From assembly GCF_015840335.1 (NCBI RefSeq), contig NZ_CP060395.1, forward strand, positions 2,765,277 through 2,829,276: a stretch of DNA of 64,000 bases, written 5' to 3'. Source of the DNA: Synechococcus sp. CBW1108. GTDB lineage: Bacteria > Cyanobacteriota > Cyanobacteriia > PCC-6307 > Cyanobiaceae. The notes under the pieces were generated by a model. It was not told the DNA's origin. It saw only the letters and a list, made by a program, of their open reading frames with translations, and did not search any database. Shown here one piece after another: positions 9,250 through 19,109 of this stretch (the first letter of the stretch is position 1; the number at the start of each line of letters is the position of its first letter). A program made the translations under genes and the position numbers.

Positions 9250-9681
9250 GTGAGCGAATCCGCCCAACCTGCCACCAATGGGGAATCCCGGCCTGCCGCC
9301 GCCGCCAAGGCCAAGCCGCCGAGCCCGGAAGACCAGCCCTTTGACAGCTTCATACCCAAGCTGCTCATGCCTGCATTGGCAGCAGAAATCCAGGGCTATG
9401 GCGGCCCCTCGCCGGAACTGGTCTTCGAGCAGGGCCCGATGCCGGTGGTGGGCTCAGAGTGCTGGATGGTTAAGGGCGAGCTGCCCGGCCAGCGACGCTT
9501 CTGGCTCTGCTTCACGGCAGCCAGCATCAATTCCGCCAAAACGGTGGCGGTGGCAGAGGGGGGCAGTGAACCCAGCCTGCTCGAGTCGTTCCTGATTGAT
9601 GAGAAGAAGATGACGCTGGCGCTGCTGGTCTCGCGCCTGGTCCAGCGTCTCAACGGCCAGAAATGGCTCGGCCCGAACTGA
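9250..9681 (+). CDS. DUF2996 family protein
   Basis: About 143 residues. A Pro/Ala-rich head leads into SPEDQPFDSFIPKLLMPAL and later VKGELPGQRRFWLCF, SINSAKTVAVAE, and the C-terminal FLIDEKKMTLALLVSRLVQRLNGQKWLG. This resembles the DUF2996 proteins of cyanobacteria, of unknown function. The GTG at 9250 is preferred over the frame start at 9223. It directly precedes acsF on the same strand with a 48-bp gap. Confidence 0.72.
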   Translation: MSESAQPATNGESRPAAAAKAKPPSPEDQPFDSFIPKLLMPALAAEIQGYGGPSPELVFEQGPMPVVGSECWMVKGELPGQRRFWLCFTAASINSAKTVAVAEGGSEPSLLESFLIDEKKMTLALLVSRLVQRLNGQKWLGPN

Positions 9682-9729
9682 CGACCAAGCCCCCTACGAT
9701 GCAAGTACAGCCGTAAGCCGCAACGCCAG

Positions 9730-10812
9730 ATGGTGCCTCCCGCCGCGATTGCCACTTCCCCAGCCACCCAAGAAGCACCGACTATCAAGGATCCGGTCAG
9801 GGACACGATCCTGACCCCCCGCTTCTACACCACGGATTTCGACGCCATGGCGGCGATGGATCTGCAGCCCAACGTGTTGGAGCTGGAGGCCATCTGCGAG
9901 GAGTTCCGCAAGGACTACAACCGCCACCATTTCGTGCGCAACGACGAATTCGACGGGGCGGCAGCCAAACTCGACCCCAAAACCCGCCAGGTGTTTGTTG
10001 AGTTTCTTGAGCAGAGCTGCACCTCGGAATTTTCCGGCTTCCTGCTCTACAAGGAGCTGAGCCGCCGGATCAAAAGCAAAAACCCCCTGTTGGCCGAATG
10101 CTTCGCCCACATGGCCAGGGATGAGGCCCGCCATGCCGGCTTCCTGAACAAGGCAATGGGGGATTTCGGGCTGCAGCTCGATCTGGGCTTTCTCACGGCT
10201 AATAAGGCCTACACCTTCTTCAAGCCCAAGTTCATCTTTTACGCCACCTACCTGAGCGAAAAGATCGGTTACTGGCGTTACATCGCTATTTATCGCCACC
10301 TAGAGCAACATCCTGAAAGCAAGATCTTCCCGATCTTCAACTTCTTCGAAAACTGGTGTCAGGACGAAAACCGCCATGGCGACTTCTTTGACGCCCTGAT
10401 GAAGGCCCAACCAGCCACGGTGCGTGGCCTCACGGCCCGTCTGTGGTGTCGCTTTTTCCTGTTGGCCGTCTTTGCCACCATGTACGTGCGCGACGTAGCT
10501 CGCAAGGAGTTCTACGAAGCCCTTGGCCTCGATGCCCGCGCCTACGACAAGGTTGTGATTGCCAAGACCAACGAGACCTCAGCCCGGGTCTTCCCCGTGG
10601 TACTCAACGTCGACCATCCCAAGTTCTATTTACGATTAGAGCGGCTGGTGAGCAACAACGCCGGACTGAGCGCAGTCGATGCCAGCTCAGCGCCGGCGCC
10701 CCTGAAGCTGCTGCGCAAGCTGCCCTTGTGGATCGCCAATGGAGCTGAAATGGCCAAGCTCTACCTGATGGCCCCAATCCGCAGCGAGCACTTCCAGGCC
10801 GCTGTGCGCTGA
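9730..10812 (+). CDS. acsF: Mg-protoporphyrin IX monomethyl ester oxidative cyclase AcsF
   Basis: A 360-residue diiron enzyme that forms the isocyclic E ring of chlorophyll using O2. Metal ligands are visible: Glu100 in [13 protein letters not shown], the ExxH of DEARHAGF (Glu132, His135), and the ExxH of [11 protein letters not shown] (Glu213, His216). Conserved stretches FYTTDFDAM and ETSARVFPV also fit AcsF/CHL27. The protein is at the thylakoid by family knowledge. Length is normal and no frame damage is seen. Confidence 0.96.
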   Translation: MVPPAAIATSPATQEAPTIKDPVRDTILTPRFYTTDFDAMAAMDLQPNVLELEAICEEFRKDYNRHHFVRNDEFDGAAAKLDPKTRQVFVEFLEQSCTSEFSGFLLYKELSRRIKSKNPLLAECFAHMARDEARHAGFLNKAMGDFGLQLDLGFLTANKAYTFFKPKFIFYATYLSEKIGYWRYIAIYRHLEQHPESKIFPIFNFFENWCQDENRHGDFFDALMKAQPATVRGLTARLWCRFFLLAVFATMYVRDVARKEFYEALGLDARAYDKVVIAKTNETSARVFPVVLNVDHPKFYLRLERLVSNNAGLSAVDASSAPAPLKLLRKLPLWIANGAEMAKLYLMAPIRSEHFQAAVR

Positions 10813-10825
10813 GCCCAGCCTGACC

Positions 10826-10844
10826 GGGCTCCTACCCGGAGCCC
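10826..10844 (+). terminator. Hairpin after acsF
   Basis: GGGCTCC-TACCC-GGAGCCC forms a seven-base-pair GC-rich stem 13 bp after the acsF stop and 33 bp before the tldD start. No U-run follows; it may be a weak terminator or a 3' stabilising structure. Confidence 0.35.
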
Positions 10845-10877
10845 ACACCTCCTGCCCCGCCCCCTCGCCGATCTGCC

Positions 10878-12326
10878 TTGGTTGCCTCCACTCCCGTTTC
10901 GGGCGCAAACCCCGCTTGCTTTGACAGCAGCTGGCTGCCGCGGCTCGAATCCCTGCTGGCCGCCGGTCGGGGGGCCGGCGCCGACCTGGTGGAGATTTTC
11001 CTAGAGCGCACCGACCATCTGGGCGTTTTGGCCGAGCAGGAGGCAATCACCAATGTCAGCCCATCCTTCGGCATGGGAGCTGGAATTCGGGTATTCCGCG
11101 GCAAGCGCGACGGCTTTGTCAGCACCAACGACCTGAGCGCCCAGGGCCTGCTCCAAGGCCTGGATCAGGCCCTGGGCATGCTCGGCCTGATGCTCAGCAG
11201 CGCCCCATCAAGCGTTCCATCGAAGGGTTTCGAGGGCCTGGGTGCCCTCAGAGACTTCAGCGCAGTCAAGGGCGACTGGCTGGAACGCTGCCCTTCCCTG
11301 GCTGAAGCCACGGCGAAACTGCTGGAGGGCACCTCCAGGCTGGCCAAACATGGAGAGCACCTGCAGGCCCGCCGGGGCAGCTATTCCCGCGACTGGCAGA
11401 GCGTGCTGGTGGCCGCCAGCGACGGCACCTTTGCCCGCGACATCCGCCTACACCAGTCTTTGGGTCTAAACGTGCTCGCTGCCGACGGCGACCACCGCGC
11501 CGGCCTGGGCCGCCGCTACGGCACCTCCGATCGGCCCGACGACCTGCGCGACTGGGACGCCGATGCTGCAGCCCAGGATGTTTGCACCAGCGTGGGCACC
11601 ATGCTCTACGCCGACTACGTGGAGGCCGGCCAGATGCCGGCGGTGCTCGCCAACCGCTTCGGCGGTGTGATTTTTCATGAGGCGTGCGGCCACCTGCTCG
11701 AAACCACCCAGGTGGAGCGGGGCACCACCCCCTTTGCCGACATGGTGGGCGAATCAATCGCCCATGAAGCCGTTACCGCCATCGATGAGGGCCTCAGTGA
11801 TGGTGCTTTCGGCTCCCTCTCGATGGATGACGAAGGTATGGAGCCCCAGCGGACGGTGCTGATCGAAAGGGGTGTGTTGAAGGGTTTCCTGAGCGACCGC
11901 GCCGGCGAGCTGCGCACCGGCCATGGCCGCACCGGCAGCGGTCGCCGCCAGAGCCATGCCTTTGCCGCCGCCAGCCGCATGCGCAATACCTTTATCGCCG
12001 CAGGCCCCCACACCCCCGACCAGTTGATCGCCTCGGTTGACAAGGGGCTGTATTGCAAATCAATGGGCGGGGGCAGTGTGGGCCCCACGGGCCAGTTCAA
12101 CTTCGCCGTCGAGGAGGGCTACCTGATCGAGAACGGCCAACTCACTAAGCCGGTGAAGGGAGCCACCCTGATTGGCGAAGCCAAGGAGGTGATGCCGCGC
12201 ATCTCGATGTGTGCTAATGATCTGGAGCTGGCCGCCGGGTTCTGCGGCTCGGTCAGCGGCAGTATCAACGTAACCGTGGGCCAACCCCACATCAAGGTGG
12301 AATCAATCACCGTCGGGGGGCGCTGA
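10878..12326 (+). CDS. tldD: TldD metalloprotease subunit
   Basis: 482 residues. The zinc motif HEACGHLLE starts at His267 (HExxxH). Other TldD features are the [15 protein letters not shown] stretch before it, [15 protein letters not shown] and the C-terminal [17 protein letters not shown]. With its partner TldE it forms a heterodimeric peptidase that trims unfolded peptides; in E. coli it matures microcin B17 and degrades CcdA. The start is TTG at 10878. It is followed after 2 bp by the partner gene, so the pair is an operon. Confidence 0.93.
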   Translation: MVASTPVSGANPACFDSSWLPRLESLLAAGRGAGADLVEIFLERTDHLGVLAEQEAITNVSPSFGMGAGIRVFRGKRDGFVSTNDLSAQGLLQGLDQALGMLGLMLSSAPSSVPSKGFEGLGALRDFSAVKGDWLERCPSLAEATAKLLEGTSRLAKHGEHLQARRGSYSRDWQSVLVAASDGTFARDIRLHQSLGLNVLAADGDHRAGLGRRYGTSDRPDDLRDWDADAAAQDVCTSVGTMLYADYVEAGQMPAVLANRFGGVIFHEACGHLLETTQVERGTTPFADMVGESIAHEAVTAIDEGLSDGAFGSLSMDDEGMEPQRTVLIERGVLKGFLSDRAGELRTGHGRTGSGRRQSHAFAAASRMRNTFIAAGPHTPDQLIASVDKGLYCKSMGGGSVGPTGQFNFAVEEGYLIENGQLTKPVKGATLIGEAKEVMPRISMCANDLELAAGFCGSVSGSINVTVGQPHIKVESITVGGR

Positions 12327-12328
12327 CC

Positions 12329-13696
12329 ATGGCTGACAACCGCCTCAACCCCGAAGCCCTCAGCGCCAGGCTCCAGCAGCTGGCCCAGGCCGCCGCCATT
12401 CACCAATGGGACCTGGGGGCCTCCTGCAGCACCGACACCTCCGTGCAGGTTGACCGCGGTGAAGCCAAACTGATGAAAGGTGCCCAGCGCAGCGCCATCA
12501 CCGTGCGGGTGTGGAACGACAAAGGCCTGGTGGGGATCACCAGCACCTCGGATCTCAGCGACGCTGGCCTGGAGAGGGCCCTAGGCGGCGCCCACGCCGC
12601 CAGCGCATTTGGCAACTCCGAGGAAACCCCCGCCTTCTCCCCCCTTGCCACCGCACCCCTGGTCAGCCTGGATCAGCCCCTGCGCGAGCCCCAGCCGATC
12701 CTCACCCTGCTGGAGAGCCTCAAGGAAGCCGAGCGCCAACTGCTCGACCGCCATGGCGCCATCGGTACGGTGCCCTACAACGGCCTGGCCCAGCGCAGCA
12801 GTGAGCGCCTCTACCTCAACAGTGATGGGGCCCGCCGGCACCAGTTGCTCACCACCGCCAGCATCTACCTCTATGCCAGGGCAGAAGAGGCTGGCCGCAA
12901 ACCCCGCAGCTCCGGCGCCGTACGGATGGCCTTCGGCACCTCCGACCTCGACATCGCTGGCTGCATAGAAGAGGCGGCCGAGCGCACCATCGCCCACCTC
13001 GACTACGCCCCGATCGAAACCGGCTCCTACACCTGCGTGTTCAGCCCGGAGGCCTTCCTCGACCTGATCGGCGCCTTCAGCAGTTTGTTCAACGCCAGAT
13101 CGGTGCTCGATGGGGTCAGCCTCAGCCAGCGCGACTCCCTCGGCCAGAGCCTGGCGGTGCCCTTCCTGAGCATTCGGGACAACGGCCTGCACCCCGGCAA
13201 TATCGGCGCCTCGCTGTTTGATGGTGAGGGAACGCCGACCGCCCCGCTTGAATTGGTGGAGGGCGGCATTCTCCGCAACTTCCTGCACTCGGAGGCCACG
13301 GCCCGGGCCTTTGGGGTGCACCCCACTGGCCACGCCGGTATGGGGGCCAAGGTGTCTGTAGGCCCCGACTGGTTTGAGATCGGGCCTACCCCCGGCAGCG
13401 GCGGCGGCCAGCAGGGTCTGGATCGTTTCATCCATGGGGGCCCCTTGGTGGTGATCGATTCCCTCTCTGCTCTGCATGCCGGTGTCAAGGCGAGCCAGGG
13501 CTCCTTCTCCCTGCCCTTCGACGGCTGGCTGCTGGCCGGCGGGGTCAGCCGCTCCATCGAAGCAGCCACCGTGGCAGGCGACATCCGCAAGCTGCTCCGG
13601 GAAATCATTGGCTTTGAGGGTGAGGCCAAGGTGACCCCCGATGGTCTCTGCCCCTACGTGTGGGTTGAGGGCCTCTCGATCACCGGCGAGGCGTGA
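12329..13696 (+). CDS. pmbA: TldE/PmbA metalloprotease partner subunit
   Basis: 455 residues, the non-catalytic partner of TldD. It shares the TldD-like fold: an N-terminal region with CSTDTSVQVDRGEAKLMKG, a middle with YTCVFSPEAFLDLIGAFSSLFNA in the place where TldD has its zinc motif, and a C-terminal VVIDSLSALHAGVKASQGSFSLPFDGW. No HExxxH is present, as expected for TldE. The gene follows tldD directly and its stop shares bases with the fmt start (GTGA). Confidence 0.92.
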   Translation: MADNRLNPEALSARLQQLAQAAAIHQWDLGASCSTDTSVQVDRGEAKLMKGAQRSAITVRVWNDKGLVGITSTSDLSDAGLERALGGAHAASAFGNSEETPAFSPLATAPLVSLDQPLREPQPILTLLESLKEAERQLLDRHGAIGTVPYNGLAQRSSERLYLNSDGARRHQLLTTASIYLYARAEEAGRKPRSSGAVRMAFGTSDLDIAGCIEEAAERTIAHLDYAPIETGSYTCVFSPEAFLDLIGAFSSLFNARSVLDGVSLSQRDSLGQSLAVPFLSIRDNGLHPGNIGASLFDGEGTPTAPLELVEGGILRNFLHSEATARAFGVHPTGHAGMGAKVSVGPDWFEIGPTPGSGGGQQGLDRFIHGGPLVVIDSLSALHAGVKASQGSFSLPFDGWLLAGGVSRSIEAATVAGDIRKLLREIIGFEGEAKVTPDGLCPYVWVEGLSITGEA

Positions 13697-14706
13697 AGAT
13701 CCTGTTCTGGGGAACGCCGGCCTACGCCGTGCCCAGCCTGGAGGCCCTTGTGGCTGCCGGTCATGCGGTGGTGGGGGTCGTGAGCCAGCCGGATCGCCGC
13801 CGCGGCCGCGGCAAGGAGCTGCAGCCCAGCGCCGTCAAGGCCCGGGCCCTGGAGTTGGGTCTGCCGGTTTTCACGCCCGAGCGGATCCGGCGCGAGCCCG
13901 AGCTCCAGGCCCAGCTTGGGGCCCTCGGCGCCGATTTGTCCGTGGTAGTGGCGTTCGGCCAAATTCTGCCGCCGGAGGTGCTGGCCCAGCCGCCCCTGGG
14001 CTGCTGGAACGCCCATGGCTCCCTGCTGCCGCGCTGGCGGGGAGCGGCCCCAATTCAGTGGTGCCTGCTCGAGGGCGACACCGAAACCGGGGTGGGGATC
14101 ATGGCCATGGAGGCAGGGCTCGACACCGGGCCGGTCTTACTGGAGCGCTCCCTGACCATTGGCCCGCTGGAGAACGCCCGGCAGCTGGCGCAGCGGCTGG
14201 CCATGCTCAGCGCCGAGCTGCTGGTCGAGGCCTTGCCCCGCATCGAGGCTGCCGGAACGGGCCCGGAAGCTGAACGGCTGGCCCGGCTGGGGGTTCGTCC
14301 CCAGGGGGAAGCGGGGCTCAGCCTGGCCCGCTTGCTGACCAAAGCCGACGCGGTAATTGACTGGAGCGCAGCAGCGGTGGCGATCCACCGGCGCGTGATG
14401 GGCCTGTACCCCAATGCCCACACCAGCTGGCGGGGCAAACGGCTGAAGTTGCTGGCCAGCGAACCCCTGGTGGCCGGATTTGAAGGGATAAAGCTTGAGG
14501 GGGCAATACCTGGCACAGTCCTGGCAATCGAGCCCGGGGTAGGCCTGGTGGTAGCTACTGGTGCCGGCCCGTTGCTGGTGCGGGAAGCCCAGTTGGAAGG
14601 CCGCGCCCCCGCCCTGGGCCAGGCCCTGATCCAACAGTTGGGCGCTGGGCCCGGCGACCGGTTCGGCAGCGCAGCGGGTTTGCTAGGTGGGGCTAACCCT
14701 GCTTGA
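13693..14706 (+). CDS. fmt: Methionyl-tRNA formyltransferase
   Basis: 337 residues. Adds formyl from 10-formyl-THF to initiator Met-tRNA. Motifs are KILFWGTPAYAVPSLEAL, the NAHGSLLPRWRGAAPIQW active-site segment (Asn, His) and the MEAGLDTGPVL segment with the catalytic Asp. The C-terminal anticodon-interacting domain follows (AVAIHRRVMGLYPNAHT). The start GTG at 13693 overlaps the stop of pmbA. Its 3' end overlaps a small gene on the other strand by 14 bp. Confidence 0.95.
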   Translation: MKILFWGTPAYAVPSLEALVAAGHAVVGVVSQPDRRRGRGKELQPSAVKARALELGLPVFTPERIRREPELQAQLGALGADLSVVVAFGQILPPEVLAQPPLGCWNAHGSLLPRWRGAAPIQWCLLEGDTETGVGIMAMEAGLDTGPVLLERSLTIGPLENARQLAQRLAMLSAELLVEALPRIEAAGTGPEAERLARLGVRPQGEAGLSLARLLTKADAVIDWSAAAVAIHRRVMGLYPNAHTSWRGKRLKLLASEPLVAGFEGIKLEGAIPGTVLAIEPGVGLVVATGAGPLLVREAQLEGRAPALGQALIQQLGAGPGDRFGSAAGLLGGANPA

Positions 14707-14887
14707 GCTCGAGCGCCTCCTTGCGGTGCAGGGCATGCAGGCCCTCCAACTGGTTGTGCACGGAAACCAGCTGGTCGCGAATGTGTTGGCTGTTTTCGAT
14801 GCGGCCCAGGGAGAGCAGCATCGACTCAATCTGGCTCTTGCAATCGATCAACACGCGGCATTGCGGAGATCCGGGCTCGTAGGGCAT
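14693..14887 (-). CDS. Small conserved-looking hypothetical protein
   Basis: 64 residues, mostly helical and charged: MPYEPGSPQCRVLID, then SQIESMLLSLGRIENSQHIRDQL and a Lys/Glu-rich end. It fills the gap between fmt and the helicase gene and lies on the strand of the helicase. It looks like a short coiled-coil protein. I recognise no family. The antisense frame over the same bases lacks protein-like composition. Confidence 0.55.
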   Translation of the reverse strand: MPYEPGSPQCRVLIDCKSQIESMLLSLGRIENSQHIRDQLVSVHNQLEGLHALHRKEALELKQG

Positions 14888-14968
14888 TGCTCAACTCTCA
14901 ACACGCCCATCGCAGCGGAGCAGAGCCGCCGCTGATGTGTCGGTTGTTGCTGTTCGCGAAGCCGGGCT

Positions 14969-16225
14969 TCAGCGATCGGAGCCGGAGGGTCGTCGCCCCC
15001 CCCGGGGGCGGGCGCCATGGGGGGCAGGGGAGCGGCGCCCCCCCTTACCGCGGCCGCCACTTAGATCGAGGGGAGCGGCCGAGAGCACCTTGGGTTCAAA
15101 ACCGAGCACCTCCTGACGCGGCAGGCTCAGCCCGATCACCCGCTCAATCGCGCGCAGCAACTCACTTTCTTCAGCAGCCACCAGGGAGATCGCGTGGCCG
15201 TTATGGCCGGCCCGACCGGTGCGGCCGATGCGATGCACGTAATCCTCCGCCTGGTTCGGCAGGTCGAGGTTGACCACGTGGGGCAGCTGGTGGATGTCGA
15301 TGCCCCGGGCAGCAAGGTCGGTGGCCACCAGCACGCGCAGGGCACCGGCTTTGAAATCGGCCAGGGCCCTGGTGCGGGCCCCCTGGCTCTTGTTGCCGTG
15401 GATGGCGGCGGCGGTAATACCTTCGCGAATGAGCCGGTCTGCCATGCGGTTGGCGCCGTGCTTGGTACGGGAAAACACCAGCACTTGCTGCCAGTCATTG
15501 CTGCGAATCAGGTGGCTGAGCAGATCCCCCTTGCGGTCCATGTCGCAGGGATGGAGCAGGTGCTCAACGGTGGGGGCCGCCTGGTTTGCCGGGGTGGCCT
15601 GGAGCTGGACGGGATTATGCAGCAGCCCCGTGGCCAGACGCCGGATGTCGCCGGAAAAAGTGGCTGAAAACAGCAGGTTTTGACGCTTGGCTGGCAGCAG
15701 AGCCAGGATTTTCTGGATGTCGCGGATGAAGCCCATGTCGAGCATCCGGTCGGCCTCATCGAGAACCAGGATCTCAACCCGATCGAGCCGCAGAGCTTTC
15801 TGCTGGTAGAGATCCATCAGCCGGCCCGGGGTGGCCACGAGGATGTCGGCCCCCCTCTGCAGACGACTGATCTGGGGGTTCACCTTGACCCCGCCAAACA
15901 CCACGTCACTGCGCAGGTCGAGGTAGCGGCCATAGGCCCGCACGCTCTCTCCCACCTGGGCCGCCAGCTCACGGGTGGGGGTGAGCACCAAAGAGCGCAC
16001 GATGCCAGCGCGGGCGGGGGGGCCGTGGCGCAGCCGCTCCAGCATCGGCAGGGTGAAGCCTGCGGTTTTGCCGGTGCCGGTCTGGGCCGCAGCCATCACA
16101 TCGTGGCCGGCCAGCACGGCTGGTATGCACTGGCTCTGGATCGGCGAAGGACTGGTGTAGCCCTTCTCAGCCACCGCCTTGAGCAGGGGTTCGCCCAGGC
16201 CGAAGTAATCGAAGGAAGCAGTCAA
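14969..16225 (-). CDS. DEAD-box ATP-dependent RNA helicase (RhlE-like)
   Basis: 418 residues with the full DEAD-box set: the Q motif ([10 protein letters not shown]...[10 protein letters not shown]), [44 protein letters not shown], then [26 protein letters not shown] and [10 protein letters not shown]. The tail is short, basic and Gly/Arg-rich, typical of RhlE/CrhR-like helicases that remodel structured RNA. Cyanobacterial relatives respond to redox or cold; nothing in the 108-bp upstream region shows how this one is controlled. Confidence 0.94.
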   Translation of the reverse strand: MTASFDYFGLGEPLLKAVAEKGYTSPSPIQSQCIPAVLAGHDVMAAAQTGTGKTAGFTLPMLERLRHGPPARAGIVRSLVLTPTRELAAQVGESVRAYGRYLDLRSDVVFGGVKVNPQISRLQRGADILVATPGRLMDLYQQKALRLDRVEILVLDEADRMLDMGFIRDIQKILALLPAKRQNLLFSATFSGDIRRLATGLLHNPVQLQATPANQAAPTVEHLLHPCDMDRKGDLLSHLIRSNDWQQVLVFSRTKHGANRMADRLIREGITAAAIHGNKSQGARTRALADFKAGALRVLVATDLAARGIDIHQLPHVVNLDLPNQAEDYVHRIGRTGRAGHNGHAISLVAAEESELLRAIERVIGLSLPRQEVLGFEPKVLSAAPLDLSGGRGKGGRRSPAPHGARPRGGRRPSGSDR

Positions 16226-16333
16226 GGCCTCAGCAGAGATCTTGAAATCTGGTGAAGTCTTGGGAGATGGGATGGATTGGGTAATCGCCGCAGAAGCGTT
16301 GTCAGCCCAGCCTAGGAGCCGTTGGTTAGGGGA

Positions 16334-16705
16334 TCAGGGAGGGTGATCAGGAGGGCGATCTCTCTGGCGGTAATGGGCGCAGAGCTCGCAGGGCCCATCG
16401 GGCAGCACGGCGCAGCGCAGCAGGGGAGTTCGGGCGTTGTAGCGGCAACTGGGATCGCCAATCACCCACTGGTTGTGCCACCAGCGAGCATCGCCTGGTT
16501 GGCGTTGGGGCTTCACCTGCAGCGCCACGCTGGCGAGCTGGTATTTACCGTTGCGCAACTGGTAGCAATGGCGGCGCTGCAGAACCAAAAAGCTGCGACC
16601 AGAACTTTCCAGCCAGCGGCCTGGATGGGGCACATCACCGATTTCGTCTACTTCAAGGGCGTCGAGCAATCGATCGGTGTCGATCTGCCGCAGCTCCACC
16701 CTCAT
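16334..16705 (-). CDS. DUF6464-like hypothetical protein
   Basis: 124 residues. The core reads GDVPHPGRWLESSGRSFLVLQRRHCYQL, then a basic segment and WWHNQWVIGDPSCRYNARTPLLRCAVLPDGPCELCAHY with several Cys. This matches a small cyanobacterial family that I believe is DUF6464; function unknown. The ATG at 16705 shares bases with the TGA of the upstream TerC gene (ATGA), which settles the start; the longer reading to 16789 is rejected. Confidence 0.7.
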   Translation of the reverse strand: MRVELRQIDTDRLLDALEVDEIGDVPHPGRWLESSGRSFLVLQRRHCYQLRNGKYQLASVALQVKPQRQPGDARWWHNQWVIGDPSCRYNARTPLLRCAVLPDGPCELCAHYRQRDRPPDHPP

Positions 16706-17472
16706 GAAACGGGGGGCTGGTCCGCCGGGACCTGGCGAACGGAAAAGCCCCAGGCAAACAGGCCAGCCACCAGAAGCAGCAGCAGCCACTCCGGCGGCAC
16801 TACCTGGGGCAGCCCTAGGCGCAGTAGTAAACGAATCCCCACCAGTCCAACCGCCAGATAACCAGCCGTCTCAAGGTGCTGGAAGACAGCCAGCCAACGG
16901 ATGAAGAGTTCAGCCGTGAGCCGCAGGGCAATCACCCCAATTACCCCGCCAGCCATCACCAGAACCAGCCGATCCGTCACCGCCACAGCGGCAGCCACGC
17001 TGTCGAGGGAGAAGGCCAGATCGGTGAGGGCAAGCGTCAGGACAACCGAGCCCAGGCCTGAATGGTGGAGGGATCCTTGGGGCGATGGCGCTTGTTGGTC
17101 TGGATCTGGGTCCTGCCCTTCGGCATTGGAATCGTCTGCCGGGTTTGAGAAGACCAGCACCAGATGGCTGCCAGAGAGCCAGAGAAGGTAGCCGGCGGCC
17201 GCGAGCTGCAGGGGCCAGAAATTGAGCACCCACCGGGCGGCAACGATCAGACCTAGGCGGAACGCCAGGGCCAGTCCCAGCCCTAGGTTGAGCGCCTGGC
17301 GCTGGCGGGCCGGATCATCCAGGCCCCGGGCAATGGCGGCCAGGGCAATGGCGTTGTCAGCAGACAAAACGGCCTCGAGCGCCACAAGCAAGGGCAACAG
17401 CAGCAGTACCTCGCCCCACTGGTCCGCCTGCTTGAGCAGGGGTTGAATTGATTGGATCGACTCCGCTTCCAC
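16702..17472 (-). CDS. TerC-family membrane protein
   Basis: 256 residues, about seven hydrophobic segments. The TerC signatures are EAVLSADNAIALAAIARG in helix 2 and ALTDLAFSLDSVAAAVAVT in the middle, each with conserved Asp in the membrane. A hydrophilic loop rich in Asp and Gln (near residues 110-130) separates the two halves. Members are linked to metal (Mn) export or thylakoid membrane protein insertion. It is divergent from the gene at 17516 and coupled to the DUF6464-like gene downstream. Confidence 0.88.
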   Translation of the reverse strand: MEAESIQSIQPLLKQADQWGEVLLLLPLLVALEAVLSADNAIALAAIARGLDDPARQRQALNLGLGLALAFRLGLIVAARWVLNFWPLQLAAAGYLLWLSGSHLVLVFSNPADDSNAEGQDPDPDQQAPSPQGSLHHSGLGSVVLTLALTDLAFSLDSVAAAVAVTDRLVLVMAGGVIGVIALRLTAELFIRWLAVFQHLETAGYLAVGLVGIRLLLRLGLPQVVPPEWLLLLLVAGLFAWGFSVRQVPADQPPVS

Positions 17473-17515
17473 GGGCTGCAGCGGGCCAGGATGGTGGGAA
17501 TTCTAGAAAGTCGGG

Positions 17516-18343
17516 TTGGCCAGTTCGGGGGATGAAGAGGTGCCAGAGGGAAAGCTGGATGGTCAGCTGAGCTGGCAGCTGGAGGTGCAGCTAGTTCATG
17601 TCGAGGCGGGCAGCCGTATCGTGCTGGTGCAGCTCAGGCGGGCGGGGCAGATCCTCGATTCGGCCCTCGGCGAAGCAGCCACGGCCGAGCTGGCAGAGGA
17701 TCGGGCCCGCCAACGGCTGCAGGGCCGCCCCCAGCCCCAGATCGAGTTGGAGGCAATGGAATCGCTGGCTAGGGAAAAGGTAGCCAGGGGTCCAGTGGCC
17801 AGGCAAAAGGCCCCAGCTCCCATTGCGACCCCAGCCCCCCTGCCCCTGCCTTCACCAACACAGCCTTCACAACCCGAATCTTGGCAGCCCCCAGCCCAGC
17901 CGCCGGAGGAGCCCCAGGTGGATCCGGAGGACTGGTCAACTGAATTGGCCCAACTCGAGCTGGAGCTGCAGCGACTCGGCTGGGATCGGGACCAGGAGGC
18001 GGTGTACCTGCAGCGGGTTTTCGGCAACCCCAACCGCAACCGCCTTACCAACTACGCCGATCTGCAGGCCTACCTGGCAGCACTGCAGGGATTCAGCCCA
18101 GGCACCCAGGCCAGCAGCGCTCCGGCACCCCTGAGGCGGCGCGAACTGCTGAGCCAGTGCGACCAACTGCTGGCCCAGCTGCAATGGGAACCTGGCCAGG
18201 GCCGGGCTTTGCTGGAGCGGCACTTTTCCCTCACCAGCCGCCAGCAGCTCAGTGATGCCCAGCTACTGCAGTTCAACATGCTGCTGGAGGACCTCAGCAG
18301 TGATCTCAGCAGTGGGCTTGCACCAACTGGACCCCCAGGGTGA
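17516..18343 (+). CDS. Hypothetical protein with Pro-rich linker
   Basis: 275 residues from a TTG start (a GTG at 17540 is an alternative). An N-terminal part of about 70 residues (LSWQLEVQLVHVEAGSRIV...ARQRLQGRP) is joined by a Pro/Gln-rich linker to a helical C-terminal part with LQRLGWDRDQEAVYLQRVFGNPNRNRLTNYADLQAYL. That C-terminal segment looks like a compact helical domain repeated in looser form at LERHFSLTSRQQLSDAQLLQFN. No named family is recognised. Its tail overlaps the convergent gene by 38 bp. Confidence 0.7.
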   Translation: MASSGDEEVPEGKLDGQLSWQLEVQLVHVEAGSRIVLVQLRRAGQILDSALGEAATAELAEDRARQRLQGRPQPQIELEAMESLAREKVARGPVARQKAPAPIATPAPLPLPSPTQPSQPESWQPPAQPPEEPQVDPEDWSTELAQLELELQRLGWDRDQEAVYLQRVFGNPNRNRLTNYADLQAYLAALQGFSPGTQASSAPAPLRRRELLSQCDQLLAQLQWEPGQGRALLERHFSLTSRQQLSDAQLLQFNMLLEDLSSDLSSGLAPTGPPG

Positions 18344-19109
18344 GGCGATCCTGGTTGGCAAAGGCCTCCCTTTCGAGCTGACGCACCCGCTCTGGGGCCG
18401 TGCGATAGATCGGTTCATTCAGCACCGTCGAGAGATGGCCAGGTAGCAGGGTTGGCAGGCCAAGCAAGAGGGGGTCCGAACCCAGGCCCTGGTTGCTGCA
18501 GCTCTGGGCCACGTGGATCGCCTCATGGTTGAGCACCTTGGCAAACTCCAGCGTGCCCTTGCTCACCACAGTGGGCTGGATGCGCAGGGTGCGGGCTTGC
18601 GGGTCCCATTCAGCGGCAGCGCCGCTCTTGTGGGGGACAGAGAGGTTCACCCGCACACCGACCTGTTCCAGGGCCTGCAGGAGCTGGGCGATCGCCTGCC
18701 TTTCCCGCTCGAAGCTGGGCGGATTGGCGATCAGGGCGCGGATCGACTCCAGGTTGAGTGGCGGCTCGCCTGCCCGGCGCTTGTAGACATAGCGGTAGCC
18801 GCCGTTGGCCAGGGGTTCGGCGCGCGGGGTCCACTGCCGGTCGGCCTCGGCCAGCTGGCTGAGCAGCAGCTGCTGGTCTGGCGAGGAACCTAGCGGGGAT
18901 CTGGGCGGGGGACCGGGGGCACCAACCGGCCTAATCGCCGCAGGCGCTGGTGTTCGCGAGGCTAGGGGCTGGTTGCCGCGAGGCAACACCATCAGGGCTA
19001 CCCCTGCCCCCAGCAACAGGGCACCGAAGAGAGGGAGCACTCCCTCAACGGCCCCCTTTTCGGTGGGTGGGCCGTTATCAGCGCAGAGCTGGCAGTGCCT
19101 ACGAGCCAT
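18306..19109 (-). CDS. Membrane-anchored putative metallopeptidase
   Basis: 267 residues. A short Cys-containing head (ARRHCQLCADNG) precedes one membrane segment (VLPLFGALLLGAGVALMVL), then a Pro-rich linker and a soluble domain. The soluble part contains FAKVLNHEAIHVAQSC, which has the HExxH form of zinc peptidases. A third ligand is not obvious; candidates are Glu or His further on. The ATG at 19109 shares a base with the TAA of the upstream COQ4-like gene, so the two form an operon. Function is not established; a thylakoid or plasma-membrane role is inferred. Confidence 0.7.
   Translation of the reverse strand: MARRHCQLCADNGPPTEKGAVEGVLPLFGALLLGAGVALMVLPRGNQPLASRTPAPAAIRPVGAPGPPPRSPLGSSPDQQLLLSQLAEADRQWTPRAEPLANGGYRYVYKRRAGEPPLNLESIRALIANPPSFERERQAIAQLLQALEQVGVRVNLSVPHKSGAAAEWDPQARTLRIQPTVVSKGTLEFAKVLNHEAIHVAQSCSNQGLGSDPLLLGLPTLLPGHLSTVLNEPIYRTAPERVRQLEREAFANQDRLTLGVQLVQAHC

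Noticed and set aside
12581-13477. 298-codon frame antisense to pmbA
   Set aside because: pmbA is paired with tldD and motif-supported; antisense is a shadow.
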